Of a DNA stretch of 64,000 nt, positions 53,339 through 60,512 are shown piece by piece (position 1 is the stretch's first letter; the number at the start of each line of letters is the position of its first letter). Source of the DNA: Pseudomonas sp. DTU12.3 (lineage in GTDB: Bacteria > Pseudomonadota > Gammaproteobacteria > Pseudomonadales > Pseudomonadaceae); contig NZ_CP027218.1 in the NCBI RefSeq assembly GCF_004124275.1, forward strand, positions 360,001 to 424,000, written 5' to 3'. The translations under genes and the position numbers were made by a program. The notes under the pieces are model-generated. The model saw only the letters and a list, made by a program, of their open reading frames with translations. It was not told the DNA's origin and ran no database searches.

Positions 53339-54877
53339 ATGACATCCCTGACGGTCCCGGCGCCTGTCGCTGCGGCCAGCCCGGCGCCGGCGATCACGCC
53401 ACCGGTGTTCGGGGCGCGGATCATCATCGGTCTGGTCGGCGTATTGCTGGCAGTGCTGGTGTCGGGCCTCAACGAGATGGTGACCAAGGTTGCCCTCGCC
53501 GATATTCGGGGCGCGCTGGGCATTGGCTACGACGAGGGCACCTGGCTGGTGGCCTGTTACGCGGCAACTTCGGTCGCCGCCATGGCGTTCGCGCCGTGGT
53601 GCTCGGTGACCTTCTCGCTGCGGCGTTTCACGCTCTGCGCAATCAGCCTGTTCACTTTGCTCGGCGTGCTCTGCCCGTTTGCGCCGAACTACGAAAGCCT
53701 GCTGTTGATGCGCACCTTGCAAGGCTTGGCCGGTGGGGCCTTGCCGCCGATGCTGATGACCGTTGCCCTGCGCTTCCTGCCACCGAATTTCAAACTATAT
53801 GGCTTGGCCGGCTACGCGCTGACTGCCACCTTCGGCCCAGGGTTGGGTACGCCGCTCGCGGGCATGTGGGGCGAATACGTCGGCTGGCAATGGACCTTCT
53901 GGCAAATCGTGGTGCCGTGCCTGATCGCTATGGCGATGGTGGCTTACGGCATTCCGCAGGATCCGCTGCGGCTGGAGCGCCTCAAATCATTCAACTGGAA
54001 AGGACTGCTGCTGGGCTTTCCGGCGATCTGCATGCTGGTCATCGGTCTGTTGCAGGGCAATCGCCTCGACTGGTTCGAGTCGAGCCTGATCTGCGGCTTG
54101 CTCGGCGCCGGCACGCTACTGCTGGTGGCCTTCATGATCAACGAGTGGTCGCAGCCGATCCCGTTCTTCAAGTTGCAGATGCTCGGTATCCGCAATCTGT
54201 CATTTGCGTTGCTGACCCTCGCCGGGGTGCTGGTGGTGTTGCAGGCGGTGGTGTTGATTCCGTCGAGTTATCTGGCGCAAGTGCAGGGCTATCGGCCGGT
54301 TCAGACCGCGCCGATCATGTTGATCGCGGCGTTGCCGCAGTTGCTCGCGCTGCCGCTGGTGGCCGCGCTGTGCAATTTGCGTTGGGTCGATTGCCGTTGG
54401 GTCCTCGGGATTGGCTTGAGCATGTTGGCGCTGTCCTGTCTGGGCGGTTCGCTGCTGACCGCAGAATGGAACCGCGAAAATTTCTACGCGCTGCAATGGC
54501 TGCAGATTTTCGGTCAGCCGATGGCGGTGCTGCCGCTGCTGATGCTCTCGACCGGCAGCATTACTCCGATGGACGGGCCGTTCGCCTCGGCATGGTTCAA
54601 CACTGTCAAAGGCCTGGCTGCGGTGGTTGCCACCGGGGTGCTTGAAGCGCTGACCACAGCGCGGGTGCATTTTCACTCGACCATGCTGATCGACAACCTC
54701 GGCAACTCACCGCTGGCCGAGCGCAGCGATCCCGGTCTTGCTCATCGCTTGCACGAGCAGGCCGTGGTGCTGACTTCTTCCGATCTCTATGTGTGCATGG
54801 CCGGCGTCGCAGTGGCGCTGATCCTGCTGATTTTCTGGCTGCCGACGCGGATTTTTCCACCGCGCGCACCGACCTGA
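53339..54877 (+). CDS. MFS drug transporter, DHA2 (EmrB-like) family
   Basis: This 512-residue major facilitator protein has about 14 membrane helices, the DHA2 topology. The first helix is near residues 25-48. Motif-C-like glycine-rich sequence (ALTATFGPGLGTPLAGMWGEYVGWQW) lies near helix 5, where DHA antiporters have it, and RTLQGLAGGALPPML lies near residue 125. The next two genes code an EmrA-like adaptor and a NodT-like outer-membrane factor. Together they make a proton-driven tripartite pump spanning both membranes. Substrate unknown. Confidence 0.91.
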   Translation: MTSLTVPAPVAAASPAPAITPPVFGARIIIGLVGVLLAVLVSGLNEMVTKVALADIRGALGIGYDEGTWLVACYAATSVAAMAFAPWCSVTFSLRRFTLCAISLFTLLGVLCPFAPNYESLLLMRTLQGLAGGALPPMLMTVALRFLPPNFKLYGLAGYALTATFGPGLGTPLAGMWGEYVGWQWTFWQIVVPCLIAMAMVAYGIPQDPLRLERLKSFNWKGLLLGFPAICMLVIGLLQGNRLDWFESSLICGLLGAGTLLLVAFMINEWSQPIPFFKLQMLGIRNLSFALLTLAGVLVVLQAVVLIPSSYLAQVQGYRPVQTAPIMLIAALPQLLALPLVAALCNLRWVDCRWVLGIGLSMLALSCLGGSLLTAEWNRENFYALQWLQIFGQPMAVLPLLMLSTGSITPMDGPFASAWFNTVKGLAAVVATGVLEALTTARVHFHSTMLIDNLGNSPLAERSDPGLAHRLHEQAVVLTSSDLYVCMAGVAVALILLIFWLPTRIFPPRAPT

Positions 54878-54902
54878 TTGCTGCACTGAACAGAAGGTTT
54901 TT

Positions 54903-55973
54903 ATGACGACTCAAGCAAAGCAAAAACTCGCGGTGGCCGTAGCGACCGCGCTGGCTGTCGGTGTGCTGGTGTATCTGGCCATGCCCGGCCTGTTTGGCAA
55001 ACGTACGCAACAAGGCACCAACGATGCCTACGTTTCTGCCGACTACACCTTGGTGGTGCCGCGCGTGGCCGGTTTCATCAAGGAAGTGCTGGTGGAGGAC
55101 AACCAGCAAGTGAAGGCCGGGCAGTTGCTCGCGCTGATCGATGATCGCGATTTGCGTGCATCCGCCGAAGCAGCCGATGCGCAAACGCTGGTCGCGCGGG
55201 CGCAATTGCACAATGCCAGGGCGACACTGGAGCGCCAGACATCGGTGATCGCCCAGGCGCAGGCATCAGTGGTATCGGCCAAGGCAGAAACGGCCTTCGC
55301 CCAGCAGGAATTGAATCGCTATAACCATTTGGCCGGCGTCGGTGCGGGCACCGTGCAGAACGCGCAGCAGGCACGTACGCGTATCGATCAGGCCACTGCG
55401 CACCTCGACACGGCGAGCGCAAAACTGGCGGCGGAGCGCAAACAGGTCGACATCCTCACGGCCCAGCGGGATGCCGCAGAGGGCAGTTTGAAACACGCAC
55501 AGGCAGCGCTGGAAATCGCCAGTTTCGAGCTTTCCTACACGCGCATCACTGCGCCGCAGGACGGCATGATCGGTGAGCGCGCCGTGCGCGTCGGCGCTTA
55601 TGTCACACCGGGCAGCAAGCTGCTGGCGGTGGTGCCGCTGAAGCAGGCGTACGTCGTAGCCAATTTTCAGGAGACGCAACTGACGGATGTAAAGCCGGGG
55701 CAGCAAGTGCAAGTGCGTGTCGACAGCCTCGGTGGCGAGGCTTTGAACGGCCGGGTGGAAAGCATCGCCCCGGCTACTGGCGTGACGTTCGCGGCAGTAA
55801 AACCGGATAACGCCACGGGCAACTTCACCAAGGTCGTGCAGCGGATTCCGGTGAAGATCATGCTCGAACCGGGCCAGCCATTGGCCGAGCGGTTGCGGGT
55901 GGGGATGTCGGTGGAGGCGAACATTGATACGCGTACCTCGACGACGTCCGTGCGTGAGGTGACCCAGCGATGA
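54903..55973 (+). CDS. HlyD/EmrA-type periplasmic adaptor
   Basis: This 356-residue membrane fusion protein has an N-terminal anchor (about 10-30). The first lipoyl half contains VVPRVAGFIKEVLVEDNQQVKAGQLL and a coiled-coil hairpin follows (about 90-190). The second half (ITAPQDGMIGERAVRVGAYVTPG) and barrel contain QETQLTDVKPGQQVQV. It is 25 bp after the MFS gene and its stop overlaps the next ATG, so it links the MFS pump to the outer-membrane factor. Confidence 0.91.
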   Translation: MTTQAKQKLAVAVATALAVGVLVYLAMPGLFGKRTQQGTNDAYVSADYTLVVPRVAGFIKEVLVEDNQQVKAGQLLALIDDRDLRASAEAADAQTLVARAQLHNARATLERQTSVIAQAQASVVSAKAETAFAQQELNRYNHLAGVGAGTVQNAQQARTRIDQATAHLDTASAKLAAERKQVDILTAQRDAAEGSLKHAQAALEIASFELSYTRITAPQDGMIGERAVRVGAYVTPGSKLLAVVPLKQAYVVANFQETQLTDVKPGQQVQVRVDSLGGEALNGRVESIAPATGVTFAAVKPDNATGNFTKVVQRIPVKIMLEPGQPLAERLRVGMSVEANIDTRTSTTSVREVTQR

Positions 55974-57517
55974 GCCGTGTTGACCGATCTGACGCCTTCG
56001 CGAGCAAGCCCGCTCCCACAGGGGGAAGGCATTCCAAAATGTGGGAGCGGGCTTGCTCGCGAAAGGGCCAGTGGCAGCAACTCACTCTAAGTGCGTTGCT
56101 CGCCGCCAGTCTCACCGCCTGCACCGTAGGCCCAGACTTCCAGAAACCCCAAGCCACCCAAATCAGCGACTGGGCCAAACCCGCCAAGTCTGCCCCGAGC
56201 CAAGCCGTCAGCGAACCCCTCAACGAACGCTGGTGGGAAGTCTTCCACGACCCGCAACTCTCGGCACTCACCCAGCGCGCGGTACGCAGCAACCTTGACC
56301 TGCAACTGGCCAGCAGCCGCTTGCAACAAAGCCGCGCCTCACGCCAGGTCATCAGCGCCGATCGCTATCCGAAAACCGCCGCGACCGGCAGCTATGGCCG
56401 CGAACGCAACAGTGGCAAGGGCCTGAGCGATCCATCCGGACTTGACGGTGATTCCGCCTTCAATCTCTGGGACGCCGGTTTCTCCGCTTCCTGGGAGCTG
56501 GATTTCTGGGGCCGTGTGCGCCGCGAAACCGAGGCCGCCGACGCCAACCTCGAAGTCGCCGAAAACGACCGTCGCGGTGTGCTGCTGGCTGTGCTCGCCG
56601 ACACCGCGCAAAACTACATTCAATTGCGCGGGGTGCAGAACACCCGCGCCGTCACCGAGCAGAACCTCGACGTGGCGCGGCATAGCCTGAAACTCTCGCA
56701 ATTGCGTCTGGCCGACGGTGTGGCGACCGATCTGGACGTCGCCGAAGCCGCCGCGCAAGTTGCCGCCATCGAGTCGCGCCTGCCGGCGCTGGAACAACGC
56801 CAATCGCAACTGATCAATGCGATCAGTCTGTTGATGGGTGAACCGCCACAGGCTTTGGCCAAAGAGTTATCCACAGACGCTGCGGTGCCGCAGTCGCCAC
56901 TGCAAGTCGCCATCGGCTTGCCGTCGCAACTGGCCGAGCGGCGCCCGGACATTCGCCAGGCCGAATCTCGCCTGCATGCGGCGACCGCCAACATTGGCGT
57001 GGCCAAGGGCGATTTCTATCCGCGCATCACCCTGTCCGGCAACCTCGGTTCGCAAGCCATGCAGCTCAGCGATTTCGGCTCGTGGGGCTCGCGTGCTTTC
57101 GGTATCGGCCCGCAATTCAGCCTGCCATTGTTCGACGGCGGCCGCCTGCGCGGCGTGCTGCAATTGCGCGAAGCCCAGCAACAGGAAGCGGCCATCGCCT
57201 ACCAGCAAACCGTGCTGCGCGCCTGGCACGAAATCGACGATCAATTGACTGCCTACAACGCCAGTCAACGCCGCCGCGACAGCCTCGCCGAAGCCGTGCG
57301 CCAGAACCAGATCGCCCTGCGTACCGCGCAACAGCAATACGTCGAAGGCGTAGTCGATTTCGTTAACGTGCTGACGGTGCAAGGCGCACTGCTCGCGACG
57401 CAGGAGCAGTGGGTGGAAAGCTCGACCGGCGTATCGCTGGCGATGGTCGGGTTGTACAAGGCGTTGGGTGGGGGATGGGAGTCGGTGTATCCGGCGGAGG
57501 GAATGGCGCAACGCTGA
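55970..57517 (+). CDS. NodT/OprM-family outer-membrane efflux lipoprotein with REP-encoded N-terminus
   Basis: This protein of up to 515 residues is an outer-membrane factor of the RND/MFS type. The lipobox LTAC (Cys near residue 47) is followed by the family opening TVGPDFQKPQ, two OEP repeats, ELDFWGRVRRETEAADA, and later AERRPDIRQAE and GPQFSLPLFDGG. The start is uncertain. The ATG at 55970 overlaps the adaptor stop but gives an abnormally long lead, and codons of about 10-31 are a REP element. A second ATG at 56039 (MWERACSRKG) also lies within the REP but gives a normal-length signal peptide. I favour the second for translation, and give the longer frame because both remain possible. Confidence 0.85.
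   Translation: MSRVDRSDAFASKPAPTGGRHSKMWERACSRKGQWQQLTLSALLAASLTACTVGPDFQKPQATQISDWAKPAKSAPSQAVSEPLNERWWEVFHDPQLSALTQRAVRSNLDLQLASSRLQQSRASRQVISADRYPKTAATGSYGRERNSGKGLSDPSGLDGDSAFNLWDAGFSASWELDFWGRVRRETEAADANLEVAENDRRGVLLAVLADTAQNYIQLRGVQNTRAVTEQNLDVARHSLKLSQLRLADGVATDLDVAEAAAQVAAIESRLPALEQRQSQLINAISLLMGEPPQALAKELSTDAAVPQSPLQVAIGLPSQLAERRPDIRQAESRLHAATANIGVAKGDFYPRITLSGNLGSQAMQLSDFGSWGSRAFGIGPQFSLPLFDGGRLRGVLQLREAQQQEAAIAYQQTVLRAWHEIDDQLTAYNASQRRRDSLAEAVRQNQIALRTAQQQYVEGVVDFVNVLTVQGALLATQEQWVESSTGVSLAMVGLYKALGGGWESVYPAEGMAQR
55999..56061. repeat. REP palindrome inside the start of the NodT gene
   Basis: CGCGAGCAAGCCCGCTCCCACA and TGTGGGAGCGGGCTTGCTCGCG flank a 19-nt centre. It belongs to the same family as the element at 11651. 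It lies between the adaptor stop and the lipoprotein signal sequence, in frame with the NodT gene, and would fold over either candidate start codon in mRNA. Confidence 0.88.
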
Positions 57518-57583
57518 GGTTATTAACCAGAGCGACGAGCCAGGCTATGGAGCGCTTCACAGGCTGAGCCCGCAAACGGTCAC

Positions 57584-57889
57584 TCAACCTGCGAAATTCT
57601 CGATCTTGATTTGCCCGTCGGGAAACGTTGCGATGATCTCAAGCTCCCCGCCCATTGCGCGAATGTAATTGCGCAATGTACTGATGTACATATCAGTGCG
57701 TCGCTCCATCTTCGAGATCGCCGCTTGATTGACATGCAATGTTTCGGCAAGCGTTGCCTGACTCAATGCTTTTGCCTGTCGCAGCTCGTTCAGCGGCATT
57801 TCCTTGATGTGTTGTTCGTAGATCGAATGGGCGCGCTCCCGGGCTTCGGGGGTCATGCGCGCCTCGAGTTCGGCAAATTTCTTAGCCAT
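57584..57889 (-). CDS. HigA-like antitoxin, XRE-type helix-turn-helix
   Basis: This 101-residue DNA-binding protein has its helix-turn-helix at about residues 35-90 (LNELRQAKALSQATLAETLHVNQAAISKMERRTDMYISTLRNYI). The ATG at 57889 (MAKKFAEL) is chosen; it overlaps the toxin stop by 8 bp, so the pair is coupled. Gene order is toxin first, as in higBA modules. It should neutralise the upstream toxin and repress the shared promoter. Confidence 0.88.
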   Translation of the reverse strand: MAKKFAELEARMTPEARERAHSIYEQHIKEMPLNELRQAKALSQATLAETLHVNQAAISKMERRTDMYISTLRNYIRAMGGELEIIATFPDGQIKIENFAG

Positions 57890-58247
57890 TTTTACAACCC
57901 TCTTTGCGCAATGTTTCGAGATGCTCATCGTACAGTTGATCGGCGATCGGGACATTGACTTCATACCAGCGATCCTGACCCGTCTTGTCTGCGCCGATCA
58001 ATAGCAGCGCACAACGTCTTGGATCAAACGCATAGAGTATTCGATACAGTCTTCCGGCATGTTGGACCCTCAGTTCTCTTAAATGGCCGTGCCGTGCTCC
58101 GTTGATTGCGCTGCTGTGTGGAAAACGTAAGCCGGGTCCGAATTGGCCGAGCAATTTTACGCTGGCCGCCACAGAGCTCTGCTCGTTTTCAGTCAGATTT
58201 TCCCACCAGTTGCCGAACTCGTCGGTGTATTCGATATCCCAATTCAT
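57882..58247 (-). CDS. HigB/RelE-like toxin (Gp49 family)
   Basis: This 121-residue protein of the RelE/HigB superfamily is probably a ribosome-dependent mRNA interferase. Conserved blocks are EFGNWWENLTENEQSSV near residue 11, LGQFGPGLRFPHSSAI near 35, HLRELRVQHAGRLYRILYAFDPRR near 57-80 and a C-terminal helix around residue 100. Basic and aromatic residues in LRELR...YRILYAFDPRR fit the active surface. The ATG at 58247 is used; an upstream in-frame TTG is unlikely. Confidence 0.87.
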   Translation of the reverse strand: MNWDIEYTDEFGNWWENLTENEQSSVAASVKLLGQFGPGLRFPHSSAINGARHGHLRELRVQHAGRLYRILYAFDPRRCALLLIGADKTGQDRWYEVNVPIADQLYDEHLETLRKEGCKNG

Positions 58248-58276
58248 GGGTTGCAAATATGACTCTTGAGGAATAT

Positions 58277-58302
58277 TCCATCAAGGTTATATTTTCGATG
58301 GA
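58277..58302 (-). promoter_or_regulatory. Possible promoter/operator of the toxin-antitoxin pair
   Basis: An inverted repeat TCCATC-N14-GATGGA surrounds a TATAAC (-10-like on the minus strand, 58291-58286) 39 bp upstream of the toxin start. Antitoxins of this type usually bind such a repeat over their own promoter. No clear -35 is seen. Confidence 0.35.
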
Positions 58303-58416
58303 TTGATTAGAGTCGTTTCAGAGGGTTTCAGCAAGTTCGCATGGGAGTAATGGCCTTTCGCTTGACGCTAACCCCCGCTGTCGTAGACTCCGCACATCCG
58401 TCAGGGAGTAGCGGTC

Positions 58417-59196
58417 ATGCAGCGTTTTCGTGGTTGGGTTATTGGATTGACCTTGGTTACGTGTGCAGTTCAGGCGCAAACGCCCGGGCCAGACGATCCG
58501 CTGTTGGATCAAGGCGCGGCGGGTGCGCAGGCTCCGAGCAGTGAAGCGCGGGGCGTGCTTCGCGCTCGCGATCAGGCCGTTCTGGCCAGCGAGCTGTCCG
58601 GGCGGATTGTCGAGTTGCCGTTTAGCGAGGGCGAGTCGTTCAAGAAGGGCGATACGCTGGCGAAATTCGACTGCTCGGCCTATCAGGCGCAACTCAACGC
58701 CGCGCAGGCTGCCAGCCGTGGGGCCGGGGAGGAGTTGTCGCACAACAAGCAACTCGCCGCACTGAATTCCGTCGGGCGTTTTGAAGTGGCGCGGGCCGAG
58801 GCCAAGGTCAGCGAAACCCAGGCGCAATCCCAGGTTTATCAGGTGCAGGTCAAACGTTGCAGCGTGATCGCGCCGTTCGACGGGCAAGTGGTCGAGCGCA
58901 AGGTGCAACGTTTCGAAAGCGTGCCGGCCGGCGCGCCACTGCTCGATGTGGTGGATAACCGCACCCTGGAAATTCATTTGCTGGTGCCCTCGCGCTGGAT
59001 GGCCAGGCTCAAACCCGGCCAGACGTTCAGCTTCGTTCCCGATGAAACCGGCCAGCCGCTCGACGCCACGGTCAAGCGCCTTGGTGCGCGTATCGATGAG
59101 GGCAGTCAGACCTTGTTGCTGGTCGCGACGATGCCGGAATCCAAAGGCTTGCTCGCCGGCATGAGCGGTACGGCGCGTTTTCCGGAGCTCAAGTGA
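58417..59196 (+). CDS. Periplasmic HlyD-type adaptor (operon gene 1)
   Basis: This 259-residue protein has a signal peptide ending AVQAQ (about residue 20) and no membrane anchor. The lipoyl/coiled-coil/barrel pattern of membrane fusion proteins is clear: LASELSGRIVELPFSEGESFKKGDTL, then a short hairpin and SVIAPFDGQVVERKVQRFESVPAGAPLLDVVD. It is short for an adaptor. Its stop overlaps the next GTG (GTGA), starting a tightly coupled three-gene operon. It probably assembles with the two membrane-bound lipoyl proteins encoded next. Confidence 0.85.
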   Translation: MQRFRGWVIGLTLVTCAVQAQTPGPDDPLLDQGAAGAQAPSSEARGVLRARDQAVLASELSGRIVELPFSEGESFKKGDTLAKFDCSAYQAQLNAAQAASRGAGEELSHNKQLAALNSVGRFEVARAEAKVSETQAQSQVYQVQVKRCSVIAPFDGQVVERKVQRFESVPAGAPLLDVVDNRTLEIHLLVPSRWMARLKPGQTFSFVPDETGQPLDATVKRLGARIDEGSQTLLLVATMPESKGLLAGMSGTARFPELK

Positions 59197-60512
59197 ACGC
59201 CCCGGTGAGTGGCGGCGCCGAGCAGGTGTTCGCCAGGTTTCTTGATCTTGAACGGCAGACCCGCGCCGCCCGCGATACTGCACAACTGGCTTACAGCCTG
59301 GTCAATGACGGTCAGGCGCTGTTTGGTTTTCGCCATGCGGCGTTGCTGATCGCCGGTAAGGTGCAAGCCGTGACCGGGATCAGCGCGGTGGAGCCGAACG
59401 CGCCGTTCGTGGCCTTCGTCGAACAGGCCGTGGCGCAGTTGTTCAAGCAGGATCTGCTGAAGCAGGCACGGGTGATTGCGCCGCAATTGGTCAGCAAATC
59501 GATTCAGGCGGACTGGCGCGATTTGTCCGCCGCGCAGGTGTTCTGGCTGCCATTGATAGATCGCGACGCTCAAGTGTTCGGCGGTTTGTGGCTGGCGCGC
59601 GACGTACCGTGGAACCCCTCCGAACAGGTTCTGTTGTCGCAACTGGGCGACACCTACAGCCACGCCTGGCTGGCGCTGCAACCGCGCAAACCGTGGCGGC
59701 TGCGCTGGACGCGCAAACGTCAGGTGGCGCTGGTGGCGCTGTTGCTGCTTGGCTTGTTCATCCCGGTGCGCCAATCGGTACTGGCGCCGGCGGAAGTGGT
59801 GCCGCTGGGCGGGCGCGTGGTGGCGGCGCCGCTGGACGGGGTGATCGCCGAGTTTCTGGTCAAACCCAATCAGACGGTGAAAACCGGCGATGTCCTGGTG
59901 CGTTTCGAAAGCACCACGCTGAAGGCGCAGGCCGATGTCGCCGAGCGTGCGCTGGGTGTGGCCGAAGCCGAACTGAAATCCAATTCCCAGCGTTCGTTTG
60001 CCGATGCCGAATCCAGCTCGCGTGTCGACTTGCTGGCCGCGCGTGCCGAGCAAAAACGTGCCGAACGCGACTATGCCCGTGAACTGCTCAACCGTAGCGA
60101 AGTGCGCGCCGAACGGGACGGCATTGCGGTGTTCGCCGACGCCGAGCGTTTGACCGGCAAACCGGTGCAGACCGGCGAACGGTTGATGGAAATCGCTGAT
60201 CCGAATCAGGCCGAACTGCGCATCGAACTGGCGGTGGGCGATGCGATTGCCCTGGAGTCCGGCGCGGAAATCGCCCTGTTTCTCGACAGCGATCCCTTGC
60301 AGCGCCATAGCGCGACGCTGGAACGCTCGGCCTACGAAGCGCAACCCACGGCGGGCGGGCAACTGGCCTACCGCCTCGACGCCAATTTTGCCGATGCACC
60401 ACCGCGGATCGGCCTGCGCGGCACCGCGAAGATTTTCGGCGACCGCGCGCCACTGGCGCTGTACCTGCTGCGCCGGCCATTGGCCGGTCTGCGCCAGAGC
60501 GTGGGCCTGTAG
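59193..60512 (+). CDS. Membrane HlyD-type protein with GAF-like N-terminal domain (operon gene 2)
   Basis: This 439-residue protein has a cytoplasmic N-terminal domain (about 1-175) whose pattern (FGFRHAALLIAGKVQAVTGIS, VFWLPLIDRDAQVFGGLWLARD) resembles a GAF domain. One membrane helix follows (about 184-203). The periplasmic part has a lipoyl half (VVAAPLDGVIAEFLVKPNQTVKTGDVLVRF), a coiled coil and a barrel. The start is the GTG at 59193, overlapping the previous stop. Gene 3 begins directly at the base after its stop. A GAF sensor fused to an adaptor is unusual; what it senses is unknown. Confidence 0.82.
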   Translation: MNAPVSGGAEQVFARFLDLERQTRAARDTAQLAYSLVNDGQALFGFRHAALLIAGKVQAVTGISAVEPNAPFVAFVEQAVAQLFKQDLLKQARVIAPQLVSKSIQADWRDLSAAQVFWLPLIDRDAQVFGGLWLARDVPWNPSEQVLLSQLGDTYSHAWLALQPRKPWRLRWTRKRQVALVALLLLGLFIPVRQSVLAPAEVVPLGGRVVAAPLDGVIAEFLVKPNQTVKTGDVLVRFESTTLKAQADVAERALGVAEAELKSNSQRSFADAESSSRVDLLAARAEQKRAERDYARELLNRSEVRAERDGIAVFADAERLTGKPVQTGERLMEIADPNQAELRIELAVGDAIALESGAEIALFLDSDPLQRHSATLERSAYEAQPTAGGQLAYRLDANFADAPPRIGLRGTAKIFGDRAPLALYLLRRPLAGLRQSVGL

